NCBI GenBank assembly: GCA_902363515.1 | Contig: CABJAN010000017.1 | Location: forward strand, 6,529-70,528 | DNA length: 64,000 nucleotides | Reading direction: 5' to 3' | DNA from: Bacillota bacterium | GTDB lineage: Bacteria; Bacillota; Clostridia; Lachnospirales; Lachnospiraceae | Shown: positions 43,786 through 53,258 of the stretch, piece after piece | Position numbering within the stretch: the first letter of the stretch is position 1 | Layout: every line of letters begins with the position of its first letter | The notes under the pieces: generated by a model | Databases searched by the model: none | Seen by the model: only the letters and a program-made list of their open reading frames with translations | Told to the model about the DNA's origin: nothing | Program-made: the position numbers and the translations under genes

Positions 43786-44211
43786 ATGGCAAAGAAAGTA
43801 ACAGGTTATATTAAATTACAGATTCCTGCTGGAAAGGCAACACCAGCTCCACCGGTTGGTCCTGCTTTAGGTCAGCACGGAGTAAACATCGTACAGTTTA
43901 CAAAAGAATTTAATGCAAAAACAGCAGACAAGGGAGATTTAATCATCCCTGTTGTTATTACAGTATATGCGGACAGAAGCTTCAGCTTCATCACAAAAAC
44001 TCCGCCGGCAGCAGTTTTATTAAAGAAAGCTTGCAACATCAAATCTGGTTCAGGCGTTCCAAATAAAAATAAAGTTGCTACAATTTCCAAAGCTAAAATC
44101 CAGGAAATTGCAGAAATGAAAATGCCAGACTTAAATGCAGCATCCTTAGAAGCAGCTATGAGCATGATCGCCGGAACTGCAAGAAGTATGGGTATTAAAG
44201 TAGAAGAGTAA
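43786..44211 (+). CDS. rplK: 50S ribosomal protein L11
   Basis: A 141-residue L11: [20 protein letters not shown], then [34 protein letters not shown] and a C-terminal RNA-binding part ending [13 protein letters not shown]. The ATG at 43786 is placed nine bases after AGGAGG; a GTG at 43777 overlapping that site is not used. L11 sits in the GTPase centre of the 50S subunit. Confidence 0.95.
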   Translation: MAKKVTGYIKLQIPAGKATPAPPVGPALGQHGVNIVQFTKEFNAKTADKGDLIIPVVITVYADRSFSFITKTPPAAVLLKKACNIKSGSGVPNKNKVATISKAKIQEIAEMKMPDLNAASLEAAMSMIAGTARSMGIKVEE

Positions 44212-44223
44212 ACTATCAACAAA

Positions 44224-44252
44224 CGTGGGAGGGACATTCCCGCAATTACCAC
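44224..44252 (+). promoter_or_regulatory. Second putative L1-binding hairpin, before rplA
   Basis: The same 29-base element as at 43738-43766 with a single base change, in the rplK-rplA gap, ending seven bases before the AGGAGG-containing ribosome binding region of rplA. Binding of L1 here would block its own start site. Confidence 0.65.
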
Positions 44253-44267
44253 TAGGAGGTTATTTAT

Positions 44268-44963
44268 ATGAAACGCGGAAAAAAATACGCAGAGGCTGCA
44301 AAAGCAGTTGACCGTACAACTTTATATGATCCAGCAGAGGCAGTTTCTTTAGTAAAGAAGACAGCCGTAGCTAAATTTGACGAAACAATCGAAGCTCATA
44401 TCAGAACAGGCTGTGATGGACGTCATGCAGAACAGCAGATTCGTGGTGCAGTTGTACTGCCACACGGAACAGGAAAAACTGTTCGTGTTTTAGTATTCGC
44501 TAAGAATGCAAAAGCTGACGAAGCTTTAGCAGCAGGTGCAGACTTCGTAGGAGCTGAGGAATTAATTCCAAAGATTCAGAACGAAGGATGGTTAGACTTT
44601 GACGTTGTTGTTGCTACACCAGATATGATGGGTGTTGTTGGACGTCTTGGTCGTGTTCTCGGACCAAAAGGCTTAATGCCAAACCCAAAAGCTGGTACAG
44701 TAACTATGGATGTTACAAAAGCTATCCAGGATATCAAAGCTGGTAAGATTGAATATCGTCTTGATAAAACAAACATCATTCACGTGCCAATCGGAAAAGC
44801 TTCTTTCACAGAGGAGCAGTTAGCGGACAACTTCCAGACGCTTATGGGAGCTATTAATAAGGCTAGACCAAGCGCATTAAAAGGTGTGTTCTTAAAGAGC
44901 GTATCTCTGGCTTCCACAATGGGACCAAGCGTAAAGGTTAACCCAATGAAAATAGCTCAGTAA
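44268..44963 (+). CDS. rplA: 50S ribosomal protein L1
   Basis: A 231-residue L1: [53 protein letters not shown] and the C-terminal [21 protein letters not shown]1 forms the mobile stalk at the E site and represses its own operon in many bacteria. AGGAGG precedes the ATG. rplJ and rplL, often next, are absent; a terminator follows at once. Confidence 0.95.
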   Translation: MKRGKKYAEAAKAVDRTTLYDPAEAVSLVKKTAVAKFDETIEAHIRTGCDGRHAEQQIRGAVVLPHGTGKTVRVLVFAKNAKADEALAAGADFVGAEELIPKIQNEGWLDFDVVVATPDMMGVVGRLGRVLGPKGLMPNPKAGTVTMDVTKAIQDIKAGKIEYRLDKTNIIHVPIGKASFTEEQLADNFQTLMGAINKARPSALKGVFLKSVSLASTMGPSVKVNPMKIAQ

Positions 44964-44980
44964 TAGATGAGAAAGTATAG

Positions 44981-45024
44981 AAGCGGGAACTTCTTTTGAG
45001 GTTTCCCGCTTTCTTTGTTTTCTG
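44981..45024 (+). terminator. Terminator of the rpmG-rplA operon
   Basis: AAGCGGGAA (44981-44989) pairs with TTTCCCGCTT (45002-45011), followed by TCTTTGTTTTC. It separates the ribosomal genes from the transporter genes. Confidence 0.8.
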
Positions 45025-45043
45025 AAGGAAAGAGGTAGAAAAC

Positions 45044-46012
45044 ATGCGTATAGGCAGAAAAAGCCCCAAAAAAGAAAAAAGAGCAATGACGGTTTCTCTT
45101 TATGGAAACCTTCTTTTTGTGGTTTTGGAGCTGGTCATGGCAATCGTGACCAGTTCTCAGGCGGTGCTTTTGGATGCAGTATATGATGGAATTGAATTTT
45201 GTATGTTGCTGCCATCGGTTTTTCTGATTCCGCTGTTATACCAGCCCAGCAATGAAAAATATCCATTTGGGCATATGCAGCTGGAAACAGTCTTTGTGGT
45301 GGTAAAGGGTATTACCATGTCAGCAGTAACCATTGGAATGATTGCCAACAGTATGAATATTTTATTCCATGGCGGACATAGGGTTGCGTTTGGAGTGGTA
45401 GCCTGGTTTGAGTTGACGGGTATGGTCATTAGTATTTTTGTGGCCATTTATTTGAAATGTAAAAACCGGACTTTGAATTCTCCGATTATAGAGACAGAAA
45501 TGCAGGGATGGAAGATTGACAGTGTGATTTCTATGGGAATGACATTGGCCTTTTTTCTCCCCATACTGGTTCCGTTTGAGTGGTTCCAGAAACTGACGCC
45601 TTATCTGGACTCTGCACTGGCTATTGTATTATCACTCATTATGCTTCCTGAGCCAATAGGCACTGTGGTATCAGGCATTCGTGATTTACTATTAATTTCA
45701 CCGGATGAGGAAACCATACAGGAGATAAAAGAAGTTGTGGAGCCTGAGTTAAGGGAATGCAGATATTCGGAGTTGTATTTTGAGGTGGTAAAGACTGGGC
45801 GTAAACTGTGGATTAGCGCATATATTAAGCTGGAAAAGGATGAACTGTCAGTGCGGAGATTTCAGATGTATCAGAATCGCTGCATTGCGGCTTTGGCCCA
45901 GAAATATACAGATTTTTATTTTGAATTATTACCGGAGATTGATTTTGATGAAGAAGAAATCCGGCAACTTACAGAAAAGGTACGAGATACAGAGAAGGGA
46001 GTGGTGGAATGA
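45044..46012 (+). CDS. Cation diffusion facilitator-like transporter
   Basis: A 322-residue membrane protein of the CDF superfamily with about five or six segments in the first 215 residues and a soluble C-terminal domain. In segment 2 the usual metal site appears as LLDAVYDGIE, a DxxxD form. In segment 5 the expected HxxxD or DxxxD is reduced to one Asp (PYLDSALAIV), so metal selectivity or even transport may differ from known CDF proteins. AAAGAGGT precedes the ATG. Its stop overlaps the start of the antiporter gene by four bases (ATGA). Confidence 0.75.
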   Translation: MRIGRKSPKKEKRAMTVSLYGNLLFVVLELVMAIVTSSQAVLLDAVYDGIEFCMLLPSVFLIPLLYQPSNEKYPFGHMQLETVFVVVKGITMSAVTIGMIANSMNILFHGGHRVAFGVVAWFELTGMVISIFVAIYLKCKNRTLNSPIIETEMQGWKIDSVISMGMTLAFFLPILVPFEWFQKLTPYLDSALAIVLSLIMLPEPIGTVVSGIRDLLLISPDEETIQEIKEVVEPELRECRYSELYFEVVKTGRKLWISAYIKLEKDELSVRRFQMYQNRCIAALAQKYTDFYFELLPEIDFDEEEIRQLTEKVRDTEKGVVE

Positions 46013-47598
46013 ATGAGGTTTTGCTGCTAATAGGAGTTGTAATAGTAATCTGTGTTTTGGCCGGACGTGTGACATCTAAACTGGCGTTTCCCTCCCTGTT
46101 ATTTTTTATAGGTCTTGGGATGCTGTTTGGAGTGAATGGCATTGTGCGGATTTCATTTGATGATTATCAAATTACGGAAAAAATTTGTTCGGCAAGTCTG
46201 ATTGTAATTATTTTTTACGGAGGATTTGGAACTAATGTGAAAGAGGCCAGACCGGTGGCAGCTGGGGCAATTTTACTTTCTACATTAGGAGTTGCTATGA
46301 CTGCAGGGCTTGTGGGAGTATTTTCGCATTATGTTCTTGGGGTTCCCTGGTTGGAAAGTTTTCTTATTGGTTCTGTGATTTCCTCAACGGATGCAGCTTC
46401 TGTTTTTAATGTCTTGCGTTCTAAAAAGCTGGATTTAAAATATCATACAGCATCTCTGCTGGAATTAGAATCTGGATCAAATGATCCGGTGTCTTATATG
46501 CTCACCTTTCTGTGTATTGCTCTTCTTGCAGGAGAGGATGTTTTTCTCCCGGTAATGTTATTGAAGCAAATCGGAATTGGACTTTTGTGCGGATTGGTTA
46601 TGGGAGAAGTGGCAATCAGGATGCTGCATCGTTTCTCCTTTACTATAGATGAGGGGAGAACCATTCTTACAGTGGCTGTTATGATTTTGAGCTATGCAAT
46701 TCCGCAGATTTTAGGAGGGAATGGATATCTTGCTGTTTACATTTGTGGTATTCTTATGGGAAATTCACGTTTTCCAAAAAAGCGTGAGTTGGTACACTTC
46801 TTTGATGCTATCACAGGGATTTCGCAGATGATGATTTTCTTTTTGTTGGGACTTTTGGTGACTCCTGTCATGTTGCCCAGGGTTTTCGTGCCGGCGCTGC
46901 TGATTATGCTGTTTATGACATTTTTTGCGAGACCGTTGGCGGTTGTGGTTTCTCTTCTTCCCTTTGGCGCATGCTGGAAACAGATTGGTGTGGTTTCCTG
47001 GGCAGGGCTTAGAGGGGCGGCTTCTATTGTGTTTGCGATTATGGCGGTTCTTGGAGAGGTTTCTTTATCCTATGATTTGTTTAATCTGGTGTTTTGTATT
47101 GTTCTTCTTTCCATTACTTTTCAGGGAACTTTGCTACCGGCAGTATCAAGAAAGCTGCATATGCTGGACCAGAACGCAGATGTACGAAGAACCTTTAATG
47201 ACTATGCAGAAGAAAGCAGTATTCATTTTGTGAAAACCAAGATAAGAGAAAATCACATTTTTTGCAATCGCTATATAAAGGATATTCTGCTTCCGTCAGA
47301 TATGCTTATTGTAATGGTGCTTAGACAGGAAGAAAAAATAGTGCCAAATGGCAATACGTTATTAAGGTGTGGTGATTTACTGATTCTTGCGGCGCCTGAA
47401 TTTTTTGACGGTGATAATCTTATGCTTCATGAAAAGGTTATTTTTAAAGGGGATAAATGGGCTGGGAAATGTCTGCAGGAGATTCAGATGCCAAAAACAA
47501 ATCTGGTAGTCTCTATACAGCGTGGGAACAGGACTATGATACCTACAGGGCAAACAGTTATTTGCGAAGATGATACTTTAATTATTGCAAAATTTTGA
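46009..47598 (+). CDS. CPA1-family K+(Na+)/H+ antiporter with TrkA-C domain (NhaP2/CvrA type)
   Basis: A 529-residue antiporter. About twelve membrane segments (to about residue 385) include the signature SSTDAASVFNVLRSKKL and ELESGSNDPVSYML, whose Asn-Asp pair takes part in ion exchange. The C-terminus (about 400-529) contains an RCK_C/TrkA-C-like domain (IVPNGNTLLRCGDLLILAAP, and a second similar stretch at the end), which usually senses nucleotides. It overlaps the CDF-like gene by four bases, so the two form one translation-coupled operon for cation homeostasis. Confidence 0.9.
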   Translation: MNEVLLLIGVVIVICVLAGRVTSKLAFPSLLFFIGLGMLFGVNGIVRISFDDYQITEKICSASLIVIIFYGGFGTNVKEARPVAAGAILLSTLGVAMTAGLVGVFSHYVLGVPWLESFLIGSVISSTDAASVFNVLRSKKLDLKYHTASLLELESGSNDPVSYMLTFLCIALLAGEDVFLPVMLLKQIGIGLLCGLVMGEVAIRMLHRFSFTIDEGRTILTVAVMILSYAIPQILGGNGYLAVYICGILMGNSRFPKKRELVHFFDAITGISQMMIFFLLGLLVTPVMLPRVFVPALLIMLFMTFFARPLAVVVSLLPFGACWKQIGVVSWAGLRGAASIVFAIMAVLGEVSLSYDLFNLVFCIVLLSITFQGTLLPAVSRKLHMLDQNADVRRTFNDYAEESSIHFVKTKIRENHIFCNRYIKDILLPSDMLIVMVLRQEEKIVPNGNTLLRCGDLLILAAPEFFDGDNLMLHEKVIFKGDKWAGKCLQEIQMPKTNLVVSIQRGNRTMIPTGQTVICEDDTLIIAKF

Positions 47599-47620
47599 TA
47601 ATAAGATATAGATGGGGAAG

Positions 47621-47676
47621 AACTGCCCGAAAATCAGTGTCCAATTATAAGGCCGTTGATTTTCGGGCAGTTTTGC
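47621..47676 (+). terminator. Terminator after the antiporter gene
   Basis: AACTGCCCGAAAATCA (47621-47636) is perfectly complementary to 47657-47672 (16 bp), loop of 20 bases, then TT. In the minus direction it is equally strong. The gap 47599-47929 otherwise holds only AT-rich sequence with a TATAAT at 47876-47881 that may be the -10 of the next gene's promoter (no convincing -35). Confidence 0.75.
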
Positions 47677-47929
47677 GCTTGTTTTGAGAATATTTTTTAT
47701 AAAAGAAAAATATTATATCTAATTTTTAATGGGTAAAAGGGAAAAAGGATTATAAAGTATAATTATATAAAAGAAAGGAAAAACTTTTGAGATTCCTATA
47801 AAACAGGTAAAAATATACAAAAATATAGGTGAAATATTGGAAAAAAGAGCAATATGCATGCAAGACATAATTGTATATAATAGTTACAAAAAATAATTTA
47901 TAAAATATGAGGAAAAGAAAGGAAAAATC

Positions 47930-48715
47930 GTGTTCAGGAAAAGAAAATATTTGATGGCAATGATTCTGATATGCCTTTTTGCACTGGCGGGCATTATTTA
48001 TTTTGCAAAAACCCAGGAGGAGAAACCACCACTTCTTGTAGACGGAAAGCCTGTAACACGGGAAGAACTGGATTTTTATAATGGAGATAAAGAGAGAGCT
48101 GTCAGAGGAAAGATAATATGGAACTGGGCAGAAGAGGAAGGCATTGTAGATGAATTTTCTTATGATACTTTTTTAAAAGCGCTGAAAGCAGAGAACCAGA
48201 AGCGGAAAGAACTTGATGAAAAAGGAGAGCCGGTATATGGACCAGTGGAATTTACTCCTATGCAATATTACAAGAGATTAATTGGGGAATGTGAACAGGA
48301 GTTGAAAAACAGAAAAATGGAGGAGATTTCAGAGGAAGAACTGGTTTCTTTTTATGAAAGTCATCAGGAGAATTACAGGCAGGTAGATTCTTTTACCGCG
48401 GATTATACGGTTTGGCAGGAGGGCAGAATTACCTATCAGGAAACATTGGAACTTAATGATAGTAATGTACGTGCCATGACAGAAGCGGACGAAGAACTTG
48501 CAAATAAACTTTTGCAGTTGGAGGAAGGAGGACAGACAACTTGGAACAGTGACAGCGGAGAAACAAAGCAGCTCATTTGCACGAAACGGGAGCCGGGTGG
48601 ATATTTGCCTTATGAAGAGGTTTCCGGAGCAGTGTTAGAGCAGTGTACTGCAGATGAATTTGAGAAGGAATTAAGTAAAAAAATTGCAGAGTCTGAAGTT
48701 CGGGACTTTCGATGA
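47930..48715 (+). CDS. SurA/PrsA-like membrane-anchored protein, function unclear
   Basis: A 261-residue protein with an N-terminal membrane anchor (about 8-25) and an extracellular domain. LLVDGKPVTREELDFYNGDK resembles the start of SurA/PrsA N-terminal chaperone domains, and ISEEELVSFYESHQENYRQV resembles the lead-in to a parvulin domain, but no full isomerase domain is seen. The rest is charged and helical. The start is GTG at 47930 after AAAGGA. It ends 11 bases before the large surface protein gene, so it may help that protein fold after export. The assignment is by pattern and is tentative. Confidence 0.65.
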   Translation: MFRKRKYLMAMILICLFALAGIIYFAKTQEEKPPLLVDGKPVTREELDFYNGDKERAVRGKIIWNWAEEEGIVDEFSYDTFLKALKAENQKRKELDEKGEPVYGPVEFTPMQYYKRLIGECEQELKNRKMEEISEEELVSFYESHQENYRQVDSFTADYTVWQEGRITYQETLELNDSNVRAMTEADEELANKLLQLEEGGQTTWNSDSGETKQLICTKREPGGYLPYEEVSGAVLEQCTADEFEKELSKKIAESEVRDFR

Positions 48716-48726
48716 GGAGGAAATGA

Positions 48727-51700
48727 ATGAAACATATAGCAAAAAAGATTTCATGTATTGCATTGACTGCAGCGCTTCTGGCAGGAGGTATGCCGGTACA
48801 GGTACTGGCAGATAGTCCAAAAACGCAGCAGGAGCAGCTGGGAGAGGTGCTGCCACAAGAAGTATTGCCGGAAGAGATACAGCCGGAGACTCCTGAGCAG
48901 GAAGGCACTGGCAGTGTGCTTCCGGATGGGGAATCCCAGATGCAGGAAGAAACGCACAAGCCACAGGAACCACCACAAGAAGTGCCGCAGGAACAACCAC
49001 AGGAACAACCACAGGAACAGACAGAAGAAGCGCCACAGGAACCAGCGGAAGAAGAGACTGCAGAACCGGAAGAACCGGGACGGCAGGTGCCTCAGGCAGG
49101 TACGCGCGTGCTGCTGGAGGATGATTTTCAGGATGCCGGCGGATGGAAGGTAAATAAGCCTGACGCAGTGAAAATAGGCGGCGGACAGGCGGTGATTAAA
49201 GGTGCTGGTCCTAACAATGCCATGATATCCAATGGAATGATTGCAGCGCAGAACTTTTTGATTCAGACAGATTTGGTAATCGGATCCGGAAATACAAACT
49301 GTAATGCGAAAATTGGATTTAAGGCAGAGGACGGTTTTGAAGGACAAAGATTGCAGCTTCGCTTTGACTTTCCACATAACAAGGTGTTTCTGGAGAGAGT
49401 AACAGGAAATACAGTAAATACTGGGTATGGGGAAGCAGAAGTAACAGTTTCAGAGGGAACACATAAGCTGACAGTAGAAGTTCAGGACAATACTATTACA
49501 GCATGGCTGGATGAACAGGAAATTATTACAGCTACCCATGATGAAATAGGAAAAATGGAAAAAGGAAAACTGCTTTTTGCAGGTCAGTATCCGGCACAGG
49601 ATTTTGCAGTGGCAAACTTACGTGTTACCACCAATGAACAGCCAAGTGGGAAAGAATGTAAGGTTACACTGGAAACTTACACGGACGGAGTTTTGGATGC
49701 AGAGCACAAGGGCGGTACTTTGACTGCAGACAAGCTTTCCGGATATAGCGGAGATTATGTAACCTTAACGCCAAAGGCAAACCACGGATATGTGTTTGAG
49801 AAATACGAAACCAGTACCGACAATTTAGTTCCTATTGAAAACAACAGGTTTCAGTTAAATGAAAAATTTCCGAATATAACAGTAAGGGCATATTTTAAAA
49901 CAAGAGTTCCCGGAAAAGATGAATTATTCTTTGAAGATTTTGGCGGGGATTTAGGAACACAGCCAGATGGTATCCGCACACAGGATGGAGAACTGGTGGT
50001 AGAGGTTGCCGATGGAAGTTCCAGCAATGCCTATAAACCAGAGGTGGACTGGACTAAGATTAGCGGAAATAAAGGCTATCGTATTTCTGCAGATGCCAGA
50101 AGAATGACAGGTGAATCCGGAACCATACAGATTGCTTTTCGTGGTGGAGAGAGCTTTGATTCCCGTTATGTAGTTGCAATTAATTCACAGGGAAGCGCTA
50201 TGCTGCGAAAATTGCACAATGGCAAAAATGAAGAATTGAAAAAAAGCGGCTTTCAAATGACAGATAAATTTGCTCATGTTGTCATTGAAGTAAAAGGCTC
50301 AGAAATGAAACTTTTCATAGACAACAAAGAAATGTTCAGCTATACCGATAATGGGAACTGGTCAGAAATGCAGCCGGCAGTACAATTAATTAATATGACA
50401 GCAGGCGCTCCGGCAGCTTTTGATAATCTTCTGGTAGAGCAGATTTGTGAGAAAAAACCAGTTGGGGTTGTTTCTATATTTGAAGGAAAAGAAGACAAGG
50501 AACATAAGACAGGAACAGCTACCAGTGATGTAACAGAGGCAGAGGAAGGGCAAAAAGTGACCCTGACTGCAACAGCAAAGGCAGGATACCGCTTAAAAGA
50601 GTATCAGATAGAAAATGTTGAAGTAAAAGACGGAACCTTTGTGATGCCGGCAGGAGATTTTGAAAAACTGGTGGTAAAGGCTGTTTTTGAAACAGATAAG
50701 GTAAGAGAGGGAAAAACCTTTTACGTGGATTCTGAAAATGGAGACAATGACGCAGAAGGAACCTCAGAAAAAACTGCCTGGAAGACTTTGGATAAAGTGA
50801 AAGAGTACGGAACCTTTGTGCCGGGAGATAAAATTCTTTTGAAGCGGGGAAGTGTGTTCACAGGACAGCAGCTTGCCTTTCAGGGAATGGGAGCAAAAGG
50901 AAATCCTATTGAAGTCAGTGCTTATGGAAAAGGAGCGCTTCCAAGACTGGAAGGAAACGGTGAGGTAGAAAACGTAGTATCACTTTATAACCAGGAATAT
51001 GTAGAAATTCGGAATCTGGAGATTACCAACCTGGATACCCAGTACAACACGAAATTTGGGCTGAATGAAAGCAATAATACAAAAAAAGCCCTGCGGGCAG
51101 TTAATGTGTCTATCCGTAACTTTGGAACAGCCTCCGGAATTGCTATTGAAGATTGCTATATCCATGACATTAATGGAAACATTAATTTAAAGTGGAATGG
51201 CGGTGTATTCTTTGATGTAAAGGCGGACATTCAGAATGGACAGTTGACAGGTGTGCCAAGTAAATATGACAACATCAGTATTTCCGGCTGTACTTTTGAA
51301 CGGGTAGACCGTTCTGCCATTAAGCTGGTAAGCTCCCAGTGGTGTAACCAGTGGGAAAAGAATGATCCGGGCGTGCCGGTTCACTGGTATCCATCTACCA
51401 ATGTGGTAGTAGAAGGAAACTATATGGAATATATTGGCGGAGATGGTATTACTGTCCGCGATACAGACGGAGCTTTGATTGAACACAATCTTGCAAAAGA
51501 CTGTCGTTTCCAGAATACAGGATATAATGTAGGAATCTGGCCCTTTGAGGCGGCAAATACAGTGCTGCAGTACAATGAGGCTTATGAAACCCACGGAACA
51601 ACAGATGGACAGGGACTTGACTGCGATCATGCCTCTTCCAATTCTGTTATGCAGTATAACTATAGTCATAACAATGAAGGCGGTTTCATGCTGATTATGG

Positions 51701-53211
51701 GCGGCTATCCACATACAGGAGCAACAGTCCGCTACAATATCAGCCAGAATGACAGGGATAAAACCTTTGAATTTGCACAGGGGCTTCCTAAAGGAACTAT
51801 GATTTATAACAATACCATTTATTCAGACCAGGTTTTAGACAAAGGTGTATTTTTCCTGTCTAATACAGGAGCCGGTGTAGGCGTAAATGATGGATTTGCA
51901 TTTAACAATGTGTTTAGCTATCCTCAGGGACAGAAAGCCTATGGCGGTGATGCCAAGGGAGCTGGTTTGGTTCAGGAACACATGAAAATTTATAACAATG
52001 CCTATACAGGAGGTATGAGCGCTTTTGAGGCAGATGCCAAGCCTTTGCAGGCAGATGATTTGGGAATCGCAGATTTAGGAAGCGCTCCGGAAGCCCATGA
52101 AGGCAAAGATGCTGTAACAGGAAGCTCAGGATTGCTGGACGGTTATAAATTACAGGAAGATTCCGTACTCATTGATAAAGGGCTTACTGTAGATGAGGCA
52201 TGGAAGCATTTTGGCGGAAACAAACTGGTAGATGGCAGAAATCATTCTCCAAGGGAGCTTTTTGAAGAAGCAAAGGCACAGAACTATGCAAGTATTGACT
52301 GCATTATGGGCAATAATTTCCCACAGGTAGCAGGCGTAACCTATGACCAGGACTTCTTCGGAGGAAGCCTTGCAAAAGGAAAACCGGATATTGGAGCGGC
52401 TGAGTATCAGAGCAAGGAGCCAGAAAAACCAGAACCACCGCAGACTGTGCTGTTAGAAGGTATATCCATTCAGAAAGCACCGGAAAAGACAACCTATACA
52501 GAAGGAGAGACTTTCAATCCAAAAGGAATGGAAGTAGAGGCCAAATTCAGTGATGGAACCACAAAGGATGTAACCGGAGAAATCAGCTACAGTGAGGAAC
52601 CGCTAAAAGCAGGTGATAAAGAAATTATTATCAGCTATACATATGAGGGCATTACCAAAGAGGCTGCTCAGGGGATTACTGTAAAAACAAAGGAAGAGCC
52701 GCAGCCGCCAACACCTGAAGAACCTGAAAAGCCACAGCAACCAGAAAATCCGGATGCTTCAGGCTGGGAAATAGAAGCTGTAGAAATCGTACCGGAGAAG
52801 GCAGAAGTAAAAGCTGGGGAATCAAAACAGTTTACAGTTGAGGTGAAGGGAAAAGGAGAATTTTCCAAAGAAGTTTCCTGGGAGCTTGTAGGAAAACATC
52901 ATGAAGATACCTATATAGATGAAAAGGGAACTTTATATGTCAGCAAGGCAGAAACAGCAGGAGAAGTGAAGGTAAAAGTGGTTTCTAAAGCAGATGCAAA
53001 GAAATCCGATGAAGCAGTAGTAAAAATTAAAAAGGCACAGACACAGGTGCCGGGAACAAATGTAAATAATAATGGCAACAATACCACAACAGGAAAACCA
53101 GCGGGGAACCAGGGTGTCCAGACTGGAGATGAAAGTCATGTGGTGATGCTTCTGGGGCTGCTTGCAGTGTCAGGAGGAGTGCTGCTGATTTGTAAGAGGA
53201 AAAGGCAGTAA
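48727..53211 (+). CDS. Large cell-wall-anchored right-handed beta-helix protein
   Basis: A 1494-residue exported protein. A signal peptide ends near MPVQVLADS (about 29). Then: Pro/Gln/Glu-rich linker (about 34-120, repeats of PQEQ), a concanavalin-like domain (about 130-300), a short repeat domain (about 310-390), a second concanavalin-like domain (about 395-575), a second short repeat domain (580-655), a parallel beta-helix (about 665-1220, starting FYVDSENGDNDAEGTSEKTA), a bacterial Ig-like domain (about 1240-1315), another (about 1345-1430), an Asn/Thr/Gly linker, and a sorting signal: VQTGD, hydrophobic stretch, KRKRQ. Likely a glycan-binding lyase or hydrolase of the surface; the substrate is unknown. 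Confidence 0.85.
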   Translation: MKHIAKKISCIALTAALLAGGMPVQVLADSPKTQQEQLGEVLPQEVLPEEIQPETPEQEGTGSVLPDGESQMQEETHKPQEPPQEVPQEQPQEQPQEQTEEAPQEPAEEETAEPEEPGRQVPQAGTRVLLEDDFQDAGGWKVNKPDAVKIGGGQAVIKGAGPNNAMISNGMIAAQNFLIQTDLVIGSGNTNCNAKIGFKAEDGFEGQRLQLRFDFPHNKVFLERVTGNTVNTGYGEAEVTVSEGTHKLTVEVQDNTITAWLDEQEIITATHDEIGKMEKGKLLFAGQYPAQDFAVANLRVTTNEQPSGKECKVTLETYTDGVLDAEHKGGTLTADKLSGYSGDYVTLTPKANHGYVFEKYETSTDNLVPIENNRFQLNEKFPNITVRAYFKTRVPGKDELFFEDFGGDLGTQPDGIRTQDGELVVEVADGSSSNAYKPEVDWTKISGNKGYRISADARRMTGESGTIQIAFRGGESFDSRYVVAINSQGSAMLRKLHNGKNEELKKSGFQMTDKFAHVVIEVKGSEMKLFIDNKEMFSYTDNGNWSEMQPAVQLINMTAGAPAAFDNLLVEQICEKKPVGVVSIFEGKEDKEHKTGTATSDVTEAEEGQKVTLTATAKAGYRLKEYQIENVEVKDGTFVMPAGDFEKLVVKAVFETDKVREGKTFYVDSENGDNDAEGTSEKTAWKTLDKVKEYGTFVPGDKILLKRGSVFTGQQLAFQGMGAKGNPIEVSAYGKGALPRLEGNGEVENVVSLYNQEYVEIRNLEITNLDTQYNTKFGLNESNNTKKALRAVNVSIRNFGTASGIAIEDCYIHDINGNINLKWNGGVFFDVKADIQNGQLTGVPSKYDNISISGCTFERVDRSAIKLVSSQWCNQWEKNDPGVPVHWYPSTNVVVEGNYMEYIGGDGITVRDTDGALIEHNLAKDCRFQNTGYNVGIWPFEAANTVLQYNEAYETHGTTDGQGLDCDHASSNSVMQYNYSHNNEGGFMLIMGGYPHTGATVRYNISQNDRDKTFEFAQGLPKGTMIYNNTIYSDQVLDKGVFFLSNTGAGVGVNDGFAFNNVFSYPQGQKAYGGDAKGAGLVQEHMKIYNNAYTGGMSAFEADAKPLQADDLGIADLGSAPEAHEGKDAVTGSSGLLDGYKLQEDSVLIDKGLTVDEAWKHFGGNKLVDGRNHSPRELFEEAKAQNYASIDCIMGNNFPQVAGVTYDQDFFGGSLAKGKPDIGAAEYQSKEPEKPEPPQTVLLEGISIQKAPEKTTYTEGETFNPKGMEVEAKFSDGTTKDVTGEISYSEEPLKAGDKEIIISYTYEGITKEAAQGITVKTKEEPQPPTPEEPEKPQQPENPDASGWEIEAVEIVPEKAEVKAGESKQFTVEVKGKGEFSKEVSWELVGKHHEDTYIDEKGTLYVSKAETAGEVKVKVVSKADAKKSDEAVVKIKKAQTQVPGTNVNNNGNNTTTGKPAGNQGVQTGDESHVVMLLGLLAVSGGVLLICKRKRQ

Positions 53212-53216
53212 GAAAG

Positions 53217-53247
53217 TGGTGCTGGGAGAAATTCTCAGCACCTTTTC
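53217..53247. terminator. Terminator between surface protein and convergent response regulator
   Basis: GGTGCTGGGAGA (53218-53229) pairs with TCTCAGCACC (53233-53242), with one bulged G and three loop bases, then four T. It lies between two convergent genes. Confidence 0.75.
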
Positions 53248-53258
53248 CTATGAAAGGG

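Noticed and set aside
48949..49080. Tandem CCACAGGAACAA-like units as a CRISPR or minisatellite array
   Set aside because: They are in-frame codons of the Pro-Gln-Glu linker, short and imperfect, with no spacers.
48751..49377. Long minus-strand open frame opposite the start of the surface protein
   Set aside because: It arises from the biased Pro/Gln/Glu codons of the linker read backwards; the product is Leu/Phe/Arg-rich low-complexity sequence with no ribosome site.
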